Notes under the pieces: generated by a model
Told to the model about the DNA's origin: nothing
What the model saw: the letters and a program-made list of their open reading frames with translations, nothing else
The model's database searches: none
In this document: positions 54,094 to 63,899 of the stretch, in pieces
How positions within the stretch are numbered: position 1 is the first letter of the stretch
How the letters are laid out: the number at the start of each line of letters is the position of its first letter
From: Cellulomonas sp. RIT-PI-Y
Lineage (GTDB): Bacteria > Actinomycetota > Actinomycetes > Actinomycetales > Cellulomonadaceae
Direction: 5' to 3'
DNA length: 64,000 bases
Assembly (NCBI RefSeq): GCF_025642745.1
Contig: NZ_JANZKP010000004.1
Coordinates: 48,711-112,710 of the forward strand
Program-made: the position numbers and the translations under genes

Positions 54094-54837
54094 GTGAACA
54101 GGCAGACGCGGGGACGGCGGTCCCGACGGTGGACCGCGCTGAGGGGCGACGACGGGCTCGTGACGAGCTCCGTCGTCGTCGTCGTGATCGTGGGCGTCAT
54201 CGCGCTGGTGCTGGTCGGCACGTTGCCGCTGCTGAGCGGGACCGAGCAGTCCGGCCGGACCCAGACGTCCGCCGACGCGGCCGCGCTGGCCGGCGCCCAG
54301 AGCATTCGCGAGCGCGCGCTCGAGGAGCTCGCCCTGGTGACCGCCGGAGTGCTCACCGGCAGTGGCGGCCTGAGCGGCAGCTGGACCTTCGGCGGCGCGG
54401 TCGGCCCGGCCAGCGGGTACACCGCGGCGGCCCAGTACGCCCAGCGCAACGGCGCCGAGCTGCCGGCCGAGTGGTACGACTACGACCCGTTCGGCGACAC
54501 GGTCAGCGTGCGCACCCGGTTGACCGAGACCTCACCGAACGGCGACCACACCGAGTCGGAGGCCCGGGCCCAGCTCGGGGTCCACCTGGCCGAGTGCCGG
54601 CTGACCGCGAGCCGGGACGAGGTCGAGCAGCCCGAACCCACCCCGACGCCGACCGGGCCCGACGGTGAGCCCACGCCGGTCGAGCCCCAGCCGGAACCGG
54701 AGCCGACCTACACCGACTGGGAGTTCGGTTTCACGTGCCCGGGCCTCAGGCCCGTGACAGGCTCTACCCTGCTGGGCGTCCTGGCCGGCGCAGCCGACCG
54801 CCTGGACGCCGCCCTGACCCCGAGGCTCGTCGCATGA
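54094..54837 (+). CDS. TadG-like Flp-associated membrane protein
   Basis: A 247-residue protein with an N-terminal cytoplasmic basic tail, RGDDGLVTSSVVVVVIVGVIALVLVGTLPLL (one transmembrane helix ~22-45) and then the Tad/TadG-like motif SGRTQTSADAAALAGAQSIRERALEEL seen in the PF13400 family. The extracytoplasmic part is ~190 residues and contains a Pro/Glu/Thr-rich stretch (residues ~195-215, PTPTPTGPDGEPTPVEPQPEPEP style) resembling a wall-spanning linker. GGCAGGGGAC precedes the GTG at 54094. Probably a minor pilin-like or anchoring component. Confidence 0.75.
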   Translation: MNRQTRGRRSRRWTALRGDDGLVTSSVVVVVIVGVIALVLVGTLPLLSGTEQSGRTQTSADAAALAGAQSIRERALEELALVTAGVLTGSGGLSGSWTFGGAVGPASGYTAAAQYAQRNGAELPAEWYDYDPFGDTVSVRTRLTETSPNGDHTESEARAQLGVHLAECRLTASRDEVEQPEPTPTPTGPDGEPTPVEPQPEPEPTYTDWEFGFTCPGLRPVTGSTLLGVLAGAADRLDAALTPRLVA

Positions 54838-54913
54838 CGCCCGCCCTCGGTGGGGTGCCGCAGAGCGTGCAGTGCCCGTCGTCACCGTCGTACCCGACCT
54901 GAAAGGCCGATCG

Positions 54914-56059
54914 ATGACCGTGCCACCGAACCACCGGCACCGGCGGCGGGTGCTCGCCGCCGGCCTTCTCGCCGCCCTCACCCTGACCGCCGTGCCGGCC
55001 GTCGCCGCGGACGACTCGGGCTCGTCCGCGCCGACCGCGTCGTCGACCGGGTCCGGAGCCTCGGGGTCCGGCGCGGAGCTGCCCACCGGGGTCCTGACCG
55101 TCGACGGTCAGGACGTGCCGGTGCTGGCCTCGTTCGTGTACCACGAGTTCAACAAGGACACGAACCCCGAGATCCGCGGTCTGATCCACGGGGTGCAGCG
55201 GATCGACGGCGGCACGGTGGTCTACTACTCGCTCGGCACGCCCACCGGATCGGCCTTCCGGGGATCACAGGCGTTCCCCAACTCGAGCGCGCCGTACCAG
55301 CTCGGGCACGGGACCGACCTCCGGCTGATCGACTCCGCCGGTCTGGTCGGGTACCGGCCGCTGTACGACGGTGAGACGACCTTCGCCAGCGAGACCTCGG
55401 CCCTGGACGGCGACACCGGCGACCTGCGGGTCGGATGGGCGGTCTTCCCGGAGCTCGGTGCGGACGTGGAGGACGTGCAGGTCGTCATGCCGTGGGGCAC
55501 CGCGGTGGCCGACATCCCGGTGGCGGACGGCGCACTGGAGCCGGAGGCGGACGAGGCCGGGCCGTTGCTCGGCGAGGGATGGCCGGCCGTGCCGTCGGGC
55601 GACGACCTCGCGGGAGCCGATCCGGCCCAGGTCACCTATGACCTCACCCGCCGGTCGGGGGACGCCGCGGGGACCGCCCAGGTCGCCGAGTCGCCCGAGG
55701 AGGTGGCGGTGACCCTGGACGCGAACGTGCTGTTCGCCAGCGGCTCCGCCGATCTGTCCGCGGAGGCGCAGGCCACGCTGGCGACGGTCGCGCAGGACAT
55801 CGCCGCGCGGGCGACCGGTGAGGTGGTGGTCACCGGGCACACCGACTCGGACGGGTCGGACACCTTCAACCAGACCCTGTCCGAGCAGCGCGCGGCGGCG
55901 GTCCAGGCGGTGCTCGCACCGGCCAGCGGCAACGCGGTGACGTTCAGCTCGGTCGGACGGGGCGAGACGGAGCCGGTGGCGCCGAACGACACCGACGAGG
56001 GCAAGCAGGCCAACCGCAGGGTCACCGTGGTCTACAGCGTCCAGGAGGGGCAGCAGTGA
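54914..56059 (+). CDS. Secreted OmpA-domain protein of the Tad locus
   Basis: A 381-residue exported protein. A Sec signal peptide (HRRRVLAAGLLAALTLTAVPAVAA-D, cut near residue 34) is followed by a Ser/Gly-rich linker and a ~190-residue domain of unknown type. The OmpA C-like peptidoglycan-binding domain is at ~260-380: TLDANVLFASGSADLSAEAQATL, VVTGHTDSDGSDTFNQTLSEQRA, SVGRGETEP and ANRRVTVVYSV, keeping the Asp and Arg that bind peptide stems. Similar in layout to the lipoprotein at 38649, but soluble. It overlaps the next lipoprotein gene by 4 nt. It may anchor the pilus to the cell wall in this single-membrane organism. Confidence 0.85.
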   Translation: MTVPPNHRHRRRVLAAGLLAALTLTAVPAVAADDSGSSAPTASSTGSGASGSGAELPTGVLTVDGQDVPVLASFVYHEFNKDTNPEIRGLIHGVQRIDGGTVVYYSLGTPTGSAFRGSQAFPNSSAPYQLGHGTDLRLIDSAGLVGYRPLYDGETTFASETSALDGDTGDLRVGWAVFPELGADVEDVQVVMPWGTAVADIPVADGALEPEADEAGPLLGEGWPAVPSGDDLAGADPAQVTYDLTRRSGDAAGTAQVAESPEEVAVTLDANVLFASGSADLSAEAQATLATVAQDIAARATGEVVVTGHTDSDGSDTFNQTLSEQRAAAVQAVLAPASGNAVTFSSVGRGETEPVAPNDTDEGKQANRRVTVVYSVQEGQQ

Positions 56060-56676
56060 GCTGGTCGAAGAGGCGCGCGCTGGCCGCCGGGATCGCCGTC
56101 GTGACCGTGCTGGCGGTCTCCGCCTGCACCGGGGACGACCCCGCGCCGGACCCGGCGCCGACGGACGGCGGCACCTCCTCCGCCGACGAGGGCTGGACCC
56201 GTGAGCAGCTCGAGGACGTGGTCATGACCGGCGACATCGGCACCGGGACCGTCCTCGGGGAGGCCGAGGGCGAGGTCCCGAGCACCCCCACCGCGTACCC
56301 GGCCTCGATCGAGGTCACGCAGGTGCTTGCCGGTCCCTCCAGCACCCTCGTGCGCTTCACGTTGCGCGGGACGGACGACTCCGCGCCGCTGCTGTCGCTG
56401 GACTCGTTCAACAAGGCCACCCCGCTGACCGACGACATCCGGGACATCGCCCTGGTGGACGAGGCGAACGACCAGCGGCTCCAGCCGTTCCTCGGTGTCC
56501 AGGACGGGGTGGCGGACACCTCGTTCTGCACCTGTGCCGCAGCGCCGGGCCAGATGACGACGGCCGGCCAGCTGCTGTCGGGGACGTTCCCGGCGCTCGA
56601 CCCGTCGACCACCAGCGTCACCCTGGAGGTGCCGGGCTTCCCGGTGGTCGAGGACATCCCGGTGACCTGGCAGTAG
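56056..56676 (+). CDS. Tad-locus lipoprotein of unknown function
   Basis: A 206-residue predicted lipoprotein. The signal SKRRALAAGIAVVTVLAVSAC ends in lipobox AVSAC (Cys near residue 24), followed by an Asp/Pro/Thr-rich linker and a beta-rich domain (IEVTQVLAGPSSTLVRFTLRGTD) with a CTC motif near residue 156. No family recognised. The GTG overlaps the stop of the OmpA-domain gene (GTGA), so the two are co-translated and probably work together at the cell surface. Confidence 0.7.
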   Translation: MSWSKRRALAAGIAVVTVLAVSACTGDDPAPDPAPTDGGTSSADEGWTREQLEDVVMTGDIGTGTVLGEAEGEVPSTPTAYPASIEVTQVLAGPSSTLVRFTLRGTDDSAPLLSLDSFNKATPLTDDIRDIALVDEANDQRLQPFLGVQDGVADTSFCTCAAAPGQMTTAGQLLSGTFPALDPSTTSVTLEVPGFPVVEDIPVTWQ

Positions 56677-56721
56677 GGGTCGATCGGAAGGCCCGCACTG
56701 GGCCCCGCCCGGCACGAAGAA

Positions 56722-56776
56722 TGGGCCCACGATGGGCCTGCGGGCTCACGAGGACGCGCCCAGCTCTCTCTAGGGT
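56722..56776 (+). promoter_or_regulatory. Promoter with double TGGGCCYRCG box before the large pilin-like gene
   Basis: TGGGCCCACG (56722-56731) and TGGGCCTGCG (56733-56742) are followed 28 nt later by CTAGGGTCA with -10-like TAGGGT (56771-56776). The two half-sites are the same as those before flp but in swapped order. Confidence 0.65.
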
Positions 56777-56821
56777 CACTGACAGGGGACGACCAGACGG
56801 GTCGCGACGAGGGGACATGGG

Positions 56822-58246
56822 GTGTTGACCGTGGAACGACCGCCGGTGACATGGGGGGACCGCGGGGCGAGCACGCTGGAGACGCTCGGGGTCGTGATCG
56901 TGGCCGCGCTCCTGGTCACCGGGGCCGTGGTGGGGGTCGCGGCCTACCCGGGGTCGATCAGCTCGGCGCTGTGCCGGTTCGCCGCGGCGGCCGGTCTGTC
57001 GCCGGGCAGCTGTGACGCCGCGGCTCCCGAGGCGGTGGCGCCGAAGACCGACGAGGACTTCCGCCCGCCGGTGTGCATGCTCGAGGAGACCAGCGAGCAG
57101 TACTCCGCCGAGGTCAAGGTCTGGTTCTTCAGCTTCGGCGAGAACTCCGGCTTCATCGTCCAGGAGTTCTCGGACGGGACGGTCCGGGCCACGGCCACCG
57201 ACGGCGCCTCGGTCGGCGCCGGCGGCGCGATCACGAGCAAGACTTTCGACGCGGGCAAGCTGGGCGGCGGCGACAACGCCGGCGTGGACATCGACCTCGG
57301 CGGCGGGCTGAAGTTCAGCTACGGCGACACCTGGGAGTTCGAGTCCGCGGACCAGTGGAAGGACATGAAGGGCCAGCTCGACGACTACCTGCTGCAGCAG
57401 GAGATGCTCAAGCAGGAGGGTGGCGCCTTCGCGGTGATGGCGATGGGCTGGGAGGACCCGCCCAAGCCCGCTCAGGTGTCGTACACCAAGCTCGAGCTCG
57501 AGGCCGCGCTGAACGCGAGCGCCGGACTGCGCGAACCGACCGGCACGCTGGGCGACGACGGCAAGGAGACGTTCATCGACCCGAACGTCGGCGTGACGCT
57601 GGAGGCGTCGGCCGGCGCGGCGGTGATCCTCGAGACCAACCACGAGACCGGCGAGCAGAGCTGGACCTTCGAGCTCACCGGCTCCGGCTCGGTGGGGGCG
57701 GAGGCCGTCGTGGGCCAGGTCCAGGCCGAGGGCGAGATCCAGGGCGCGCTGACCGTCACCCGGAACAAGAAGGGCGAGCTCACCCAGATCGTCATGCAGA
57801 CCAGCCACGAGGGCGGATTCGCCGGCGGCTTCGGCAACGACACCTCCGAGAACGTGTCGGGCAGCGGCGACCACACCGAGACCGACTCCACGGTGACCAC
57901 CACCACCCTCGACGTGACCGACTCGAACAGGTCGACCGTCGAGGACTGGCTCGGCGCGCGCTCGACCGGCGCGACGCTGGCGCTCCCGTTCGCGGCGGCG
58001 GTGCCCGACTCGCCGTCCGACGACCCGTTCCAGCAGTTGCTCTACGAGCAGGCCAGGACGAGCGCCATCACGTACCACAACGTCTCGGACAAGTGGGAGT
58101 TCGAGGCCGCGGTGAAGAAGGGCTGGCAGTTCGGCATGGCGATCTCCGGCGAGACGGCGACCTCCTCGGCCACCGACGCCAACTTCCTCGGGGCGCCCGG
58201 CACGGACGGCACCCGGTCGCTCATCCCCGACTCGACGTGCAAGTGA
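56822..58246 (+). CDS. Large pilin-like surface protein with Flp-type processing signal
   Basis: A 474-residue protein with the N-terminus of a prepilin: short leader ending DRG, processing site G15-ASTLE (Glu at +5), and hydrophobic helix ETLGVVIVAALLVTGAVVGVAAY. The remaining ~430 residues form an extracytoplasmic domain rich in Gly, Thr, Asp and Glu with amphipathic strands (VGVTLEASAGAAVILETNHETGEQSWTFELTGSGSVGAEAVVGQVQAEGEIQGALTVTRNKKGEL), Thr-rich runs and five Cys in the mature part, including a pair near the helix (ALCRF, GSCDA) and the penultimate residue (STCK). No known family is recognised. It could be a pilus-tip or shaft adhesin. GTG at 56822 is chosen. Confidence 0.8.
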   Translation: MLTVERPPVTWGDRGASTLETLGVVIVAALLVTGAVVGVAAYPGSISSALCRFAAAAGLSPGSCDAAAPEAVAPKTDEDFRPPVCMLEETSEQYSAEVKVWFFSFGENSGFIVQEFSDGTVRATATDGASVGAGGAITSKTFDAGKLGGGDNAGVDIDLGGGLKFSYGDTWEFESADQWKDMKGQLDDYLLQQEMLKQEGGAFAVMAMGWEDPPKPAQVSYTKLELEAALNASAGLREPTGTLGDDGKETFIDPNVGVTLEASAGAAVILETNHETGEQSWTFELTGSGSVGAEAVVGQVQAEGEIQGALTVTRNKKGELTQIVMQTSHEGGFAGGFGNDTSENVSGSGDHTETDSTVTTTTLDVTDSNRSTVEDWLGARSTGATLALPFAAAVPDSPSDDPFQQLLYEQARTSAITYHNVSDKWEFEAAVKKGWQFGMAISGETATSSATDANFLGAPGTDGTRSLIPDSTCK

Positions 58247-58719
58247 GCGACCCGATGCCGCAGCATGATGCCGTGAACATCCGCGCTCTCATCGTCCCCT
58301 GGCTGGCCGGAGTCGTCGGCTACCTGGTCGGGCTCTTCGGGTCGGGGGTGTGGCTCCGCGCGATCGCCGGTTCCTCCGGCGCCTCGGCGGCCGCCGGGCT
58401 GAGCTGGATCTCGTGGGTCGCCCCGCCCGTGCTGGCGGGTCTCGCGGCCGGGGTCGTCGCCCGGCCGCGGGCCACGGCGCGCCGGGCCGATCTCGCCGCC
58501 GCCGTCCTGCCGCCCACCGCCCTGGGCGTCCTGATCGTGCTGGCCTTCGCGTCGGTCACCGGCATCATGAGCTGGGGCGTGGTTCCCGCCGCACTGGCCC
58601 AGCTGGCCATCGCCCTGGTCGTCGGCCTGCTGGCGGGGATCGCCCGCGACCGGCTGCGCCGCCCGGACCAGGGCCCCGCGCCCGTGACCTACACCACTCA
58701 GGAGGATCGCCGAGCATGA
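58243..58719 (+). CDS. Tad-locus polytopic membrane protein of unknown function
   Basis: A 158-residue protein with about four hydrophobic helices (ALIVPWLAGVVGYLVGLFGSGVWL, ISWVAPPVLAGLAAGVVA, LAAAVLPPTALGVLIVLAFASV, GVVPAALAQLAIALVVGLLAGIA) and short polar ends. No family is recognised. The GTG overlaps the stop of the large pilin-like gene (GTGA); an ATG at 58255 is a possible alternative. It is co-translated with the pilin-like gene and could help its membrane insertion or assembly. Confidence 0.65.
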   Translation: MSDPMPQHDAVNIRALIVPWLAGVVGYLVGLFGSGVWLRAIAGSSGASAAAGLSWISWVAPPVLAGLAAGVVARPRATARRADLAAAVLPPTALGVLIVLAFASVTGIMSWGVVPAALAQLAIALVVGLLAGIARDRLRRPDQGPAPVTYTTQEDRRA

Positions 58720-59291
58720 GCCCGCGACGGCACACCCGCACCCGATTCCGCACGACCGTCGCCGCCCTGGTCGCCCTCGCGGCGACCCCGGCCCTGGCCG
58801 GCTGCGGCGGTGACGACACCCCGGACGGCTGGACCCGCGTCGAGACCGGGTGGCTCGCGCTCGACGTGCCCGACGGCTGGGTGGAGACCGGCCGGGTCAC
58901 CGACCAGTGGACCACCGGCTGGCAGGACGCCGAGGGGGACGACGCGACCCTTCAGCTCCTGGCCAGCCCGACGCTCGGCTACTACCGCGCCGACGTGGGG
59001 CGCGGCGTCGTCCTGGCCGGCGCGCAGGTCGGCGGCCTGCCCGGGTTCTCGGTGGTGGAGCAGACCGAACCGGTCGACACCGACTCCTTCGAGCTGAACC
59101 GGACCGAGTTCACCTACGACTCCGACGGGGACGGCACGTACTCCGGGATCTTGTGGGTGGCCTCCGACCCGGAGACCGAGCAGGCGGTCGCGGTGCAGGT
59201 CACCGGCCCCGAGCTCGATCCCGACATCGTCGACACGATCGAGTCCAGCATCGCGGTGCTGGACACGGACGCCACACCGACCGGCTCCTGA
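58716..59291 (+). CDS. Tad-locus lipoprotein, second of unknown function
   Basis: A 191-residue predicted lipoprotein: [27 protein letters not shown] signal with lipobox ALAGC (Cys near residue 30). The mature part ([55 protein letters not shown]) is a compact beta domain resembling lipid-transfer/LpqN-like folds in style only. The ATG overlaps the preceding stop (ATGA) and GGAGGA lies just upstream. It is the last gene of the Tad-linked run. Confidence 0.68.
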   Translation: MSPRRHTRTRFRTTVAALVALAATPALAGCGGDDTPDGWTRVETGWLALDVPDGWVETGRVTDQWTTGWQDAEGDDATLQLLASPTLGYYRADVGRGVVLAGAQVGGLPGFSVVEQTEPVDTDSFELNRTEFTYDSDGDGTYSGILWVASDPETEQAVAVQVTGPELDPDIVDTIESSIAVLDTDATPTGS

Positions 59292-59371
59292 GCCGGGCGG
59301 ACCGCCTCGACGGTGGCGACGGGGGTGGGGGACAATCGACCCAGCCCCGAACCCGCCCCGAGAGGACCACC

Positions 59372-59793
59372 ATGTCGCAGACCCCGGCGACCCCGCAGGA
59401 CACCGCAGCCCGAGCCGTCGCCGTCGCCCGCGGCCGACTGACCCGCTACCGCGCGATGGCCTGGATCACGGGGACCATGCTGCTGGTGCTCTGCCTGGAG
59501 ATGCTGCTCAAGTACGTGTTCCACGCGGGCGGACTGGACGCCAACGGTCACCCGGAGCCGGTGCTCGGCACCTGGGTCGCGATCGTGCACGGCTGGATCT
59601 ACGTGGTCTACCTGGTGACCGTCGCGCAGCTGTGGTCCGCCATGCGCTGGAACGCCGGGCGCCTGGTGACGATGGCGCTCGCGGGCGTGGTGCCGGTGAT
59701 GTCCTTCGTCCTGGAGCGCCGGGTGCACCGGGACGCCCTGGCCCGGATCGAGCGGGTGGCGGGTCAGTCCCCGGAGCCGACTACGCTGGACCG

Positions 59794-59797
<4 letters not shown>
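59372..59797 (+). CDS. DUF3817 family membrane protein
   Basis: A 141-residue protein with three hydrophobic helices ([63 protein letters not shown]). The pattern H-G-W-x-Y-x-V-Y and the [14 protein letters not shown] end are DUF3817 hallmarks, a family frequently found directly upstream of guaA in actinobacteria. GAGAGGAC precedes the ATG. Its stop overlaps the guaA GTG (GTGA). Function unknown. Confidence 0.85.
59782..59793 (+). promoter_or_regulatory. Predicted leaderless promoter (-10) of guaA
   Basis: TACGCT at 59782-59787 lies 12 nt before the guaA GTG at 59794, inside the end of the DUF3817 gene. guaA may thus be made both by coupling and from its own leaderless mRNA. Confidence 0.4.
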
Positions 59798-61388
<1,591 letters not shown>

Positions 61389-61397
61389 TGACACGCC

Positions 61398-61429
61398 ACG
61401 GCCCGGCACCCCTCGGGGTGCCGGGCCGT
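61398..61429 (+). terminator. Terminator of guaA (also between convergent aroD)
   Basis: ACGGCCCGGCACCCC (61398-61412) pairs with GGGGTGCCGGGCCGT (61415-61429) as a near-continuous palindrome. It lies 11 nt after the guaA stop. Confidence 0.85.
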
Positions 61430-61438
61430 CGTGCGTCC

Positions 61439-62206
61439 TCAGCCGTGGATCAGGGCCAGGGTGCGTCGCAGGGCCTCGACCTCGACCTGACCGGGCGCGG
61501 AGGCCGCTCCGACGGTGCCGAAGGTCGCGGCGGAGCCGAACACCCCGCCGGCCAGTCGGGTCACGACGCCGGTCCCGGCCATCGCCATGGTGATCACCGG
61601 CTGCTCGACCCGGCGCCGGACCGTGACGGTCGCGGCGAGCAGGCCCAGCACGTCCTCCGGGGTGTGCGGCATGACGGCGATCTTCAGCACGTCCGCACCC
61701 CGCTCGGCCATCAGGAGCAGACGACGTTCGATCTCGGCCTGCGCGGGTGTGCCGTCGAAGTCGTGGTTGGACGCGATCACCGGGACGCCCGCCGCGTGCG
61801 CCGCCGTGGTCATCGGCTCGGCCAGGGCGTGCATCAGCTCGACGTCGACCAGGTCCGGCAGCCCCGCGTCGAGCAGGGCGCGATAGACGGTCAGGTAGTC
61901 GTCACCGGGCATCGGCAGCTCGCCGCCCTCCGCGCCGGTCCGGATGGTGGCCAGCAGCGGCAGACCGGCCAGGGCGTCGACCAGGGCGCGACCGGCCGCG
62001 ACCACGGCGGGCAGGTCGGCGCCACCGGCGAGCAGGTGATCCACCCGCCACTCCACCAGGTCGGGCGCGGCGGCGACCACCGGGGCGGTCGCGGTCAGCA
62101 GGTCGGCGGCGGTGCGGGCGGTCAGCGGGACGATCACGGCCGGGGCACCGGTGCCGAGCGTGACCCCGCGCACCGTGACCGGGCGGGGGGCGTCGAGGTC
62201 GGTCAC
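61439..62206 (-). CDS. aroD: 3-dehydroquinate dehydratase, type I
   Basis: A 255-residue class I (Schiff-base) dehydroquinase. It shows APAVIVPLTARTAADLL, DLVEWRVDHL, the catalytic His in VIASNHDFDGTP (near residue 142) and the Schiff-base Lys in DVLKIAVMPHTPEDVLGLL (near 168), then MAMAGTGVVTRLAGGVFGSAATFG. Actinobacteria usually make chorismate with a type II AroQ, so a type I enzyme next to a YdiB-like dehydrogenase suggests quinate/shikimate use rather than biosynthesis. The GTG start is 1 nt after the aroE stop. Confidence 0.92.
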   Translation of the reverse strand: MTDLDAPRPVTVRGVTLGTGAPAVIVPLTARTAADLLTATAPVVAAAPDLVEWRVDHLLAGGADLPAVVAAGRALVDALAGLPLLATIRTGAEGGELPMPGDDYLTVYRALLDAGLPDLVDVELMHALAEPMTTAAHAAGVPVIASNHDFDGTPAQAEIERRLLLMAERGADVLKIAVMPHTPEDVLGLLAATVTVRRRVEQPVITMAMAGTGVVTRLAGGVFGSAATFGTVGAASAPGQVEVEALRRTLALIHG

Positions 62207-62207
62207 G

Positions 62208-63101
62208 TCAGTCCTCCTGCGGTGTGCCGAACAGCTCGGCGCGGATCAGGTCGACCGGCATCGGCTTGCCGGTCCACAGCTCGAAGGCCGCGGCGCCCTG
62301 GTGCAGCATCATGCCCAGGCCGTTCATGGTGCGGCAGCCGGCGGCCTCGGCCTGCGCGAGGAACAGGGTACGGGGCGGGGCGTAGACCACGTCGGAGACG
62401 AACAGGTCCGGGCGCAGCACGTCCGTCGTCGGCAGCGGGGACAGCTCCTGGAGCGTGCCCATGCCGACGTTGGTGGCGTTGGCCAGCACGCTGGAGGCGG
62501 CGACGCAGTCCCGGAAGTCGTCCAGGTCGTCCAGGTCGTGCAGCACCGCGGTGGCGGAGGTGTGCTCGGCGATGGTCGCGACGGTGTGCTCGGCGATCGG
62601 CCAGACCGCGTCCCGGCGATTGAAGAGGTCGATCCGCTCGACCCCGTCCAACGCGGCCTGGATCGCGATCGCGGTGCCCGCGCCACCGGCGCCGATCATG
62701 GTGATCCGGCGGCCGACCGGGTCGATGCCGGCCTCGCGCAGCGCGGTCATGTAGCCGATGCCGTCGGTGACGTGCCCGGTGAGGTGGCCGTCGTCGTTGA
62801 CCACGGTGTTCACGGCGCCGACCAGTCTCGCGGCGGGGGAGAGGTCGTCGAGCAGCGGCAGGATCGCCATCTTGTTCGGCATCGACACGTTCCAGCCGCG
62901 CACCCGCGTGGCGCGCAGGCCGGTCACCGCGTCGGCGAGCTGGTCGCCGTCCACCTCGAAGGCGAGGTAGGCGTAGTCGAGGTCCAGCTCGGCGAGGGCC
63001 AGGTTGTGCATCCGGGGGGACATGCTGTGCCGGATCGGGTAGGCGATCAGGCCCAGCAGCTCGGTGTGGCCGGTGAGGGCACGGATCGTTCCGTCGGGCA
63101 T
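62208..63101 (-). CDS. aroE: Shikimate/quinate dehydrogenase (AroE/YdiB family)
   Basis: A 297-residue NAD(P)-dependent dehydrogenase. The N-terminal substrate domain has LLGLIAYPIRHSMSPRMHNLALAELDLDYAYLAFEV (Ser pair SMS), GWNVSMPNKMAILPLLDDL (catalytic Lys-Asp), AVNTVVNDDGHLTGHVTDGIGY; the Rossmann domain has MIGAGGAGTAIAIQAALDGV and LFNRRD. The PIRHSMSPRMHNLALAELDLDYAYLAFEV pattern and length are closer to the YdiB/quinate group (longer than AroE) than to biosynthetic AroE, so an alternative name is quinate dehydrogenase. GAGGAG precedes the ATG. In an operon with aroD, divergent from a TetR regulator. Confidence 0.88.
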   Translation of the reverse strand: MPDGTIRALTGHTELLGLIAYPIRHSMSPRMHNLALAELDLDYAYLAFEVDGDQLADAVTGLRATRVRGWNVSMPNKMAILPLLDDLSPAARLVGAVNTVVNDDGHLTGHVTDGIGYMTALREAGIDPVGRRITMIGAGGAGTAIAIQAALDGVERIDLFNRRDAVWPIAEHTVATIAEHTSATAVLHDLDDLDDFRDCVAASSVLANATNVGMGTLQELSPLPTTDVLRPDLFVSDVVYAPPRTLFLAQAEAAGCRTMNGLGMMLHQGAAAFELWTGKPMPVDLIRAELFGTPQED

Positions 63102-63224
63102 CGGGGGCTCCTCGTCGTAGTGGACGTACTCGATAGTTCATTGTGGCGAGCCGAGAGTCCCGGATCAGGGCCGATGGTCCTGTCATGATGCTCGGGGCCG
63201 AGAGTCGGCACGGAGGAGAGGGTC
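63102..63224. promoter_or_regulatory. Divergent regulatory region aroE / tetR
   Basis: A 123-bp gap with an AT-rich stretch GTACTCGATAGTTCATTG (63126-63143), the likely place for the operator and overlapping promoters. I see no clean inverted repeat. Confidence 0.35.
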
Positions 63225-63899
63225 ATGGCGGCGGCAGAGCAGGCGCGCGGACACGACGATCAGGGCGCCCCGCGCACCAGGGATGCCGACCGGACCCGCC
63301 AGGAGATCCTCGGCGCGGCGATCGAGGAGTTCTCCGCCAAGGGGCTGCTCGGCGCCCGGGTGGACGCCATCGCGGAGCGGATCCACACCACCAAGCGGAT
63401 GATCTACTACTACTTCGGCTCCAAGGAGGGGCTCTACCAGGCGGCCCTGGCGGAGTCCTACCGGGGCACCCGGGCCCGGGAGCAGGACCTCGGGCTGGCC
63501 GGGATGGCGCCGGAGCAGGCGCTGCGCGAGCTGGTGCGATCGACCCTCTGCTACGACGCCACCCACGAGCCGTTCGTGCGGCTGGTGCTGTTCGAGAACC
63601 TGCTCGGCGGCCAGGCGATCGGGCAGCTGGACGAGGCCGACCGCGAGGTGAACCGCGGAGCGTTGGTCCTGTTGGACGACGTGCTGGCCCGGGGGCGTGC
63701 CGAGGGGGTGTTCCGGGACGGCCCGGACGCGCCGAGTGCGCTCGACGTGCACCAGGTGATCAGCTCGCTGGCCTTCTTCCGCACCGCGAACCGGGCGACC
63801 TTCCGGGAGTTGTTCGGCCGGGACCTGCTCGGCGACGAGACCCGGCGCCACGTCCGGGACCTGATCGAGGAGACCGTGGTCCGCCTGGTGCGCGCCTGA
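63225..63899 (+). CDS. TetR-family transcriptional regulator
   Basis: A 224-residue regulator. The N-terminal HTH (TRQEILGAAIEEFSAKGLLGARVDAIAERIHTTKRMIYYYFGSKEGLYQAALAESY, about 23-80) is a textbook TetR domain; the C-terminal ligand domain (DREVNRGALVLLDDVLARGRAEGVFR ... DVHQVISSLAFFRTANRATFRELFG) resembles TetR_C domains of aromatic-compound regulators. CGGAGGAGAGGG precedes the ATG. Divergent from the aroE-aroD operon, which it probably represses, with quinate, shikimate or a product as likely inducer. Nothing is recognised in the last 101 bases, which end in TTACTAACTAA. Confidence 0.88.
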   Translation: MAAAEQARGHDDQGAPRTRDADRTRQEILGAAIEEFSAKGLLGARVDAIAERIHTTKRMIYYYFGSKEGLYQAALAESYRGTRAREQDLGLAGMAPEQALRELVRSTLCYDATHEPFVRLVLFENLLGGQAIGQLDEADREVNRGALVLLDDVLARGRAEGVFRDGPDAPSALDVHQVISSLAFFRTANRATFRELFGRDLLGDETRRHVRDLIEETVVRLVRA

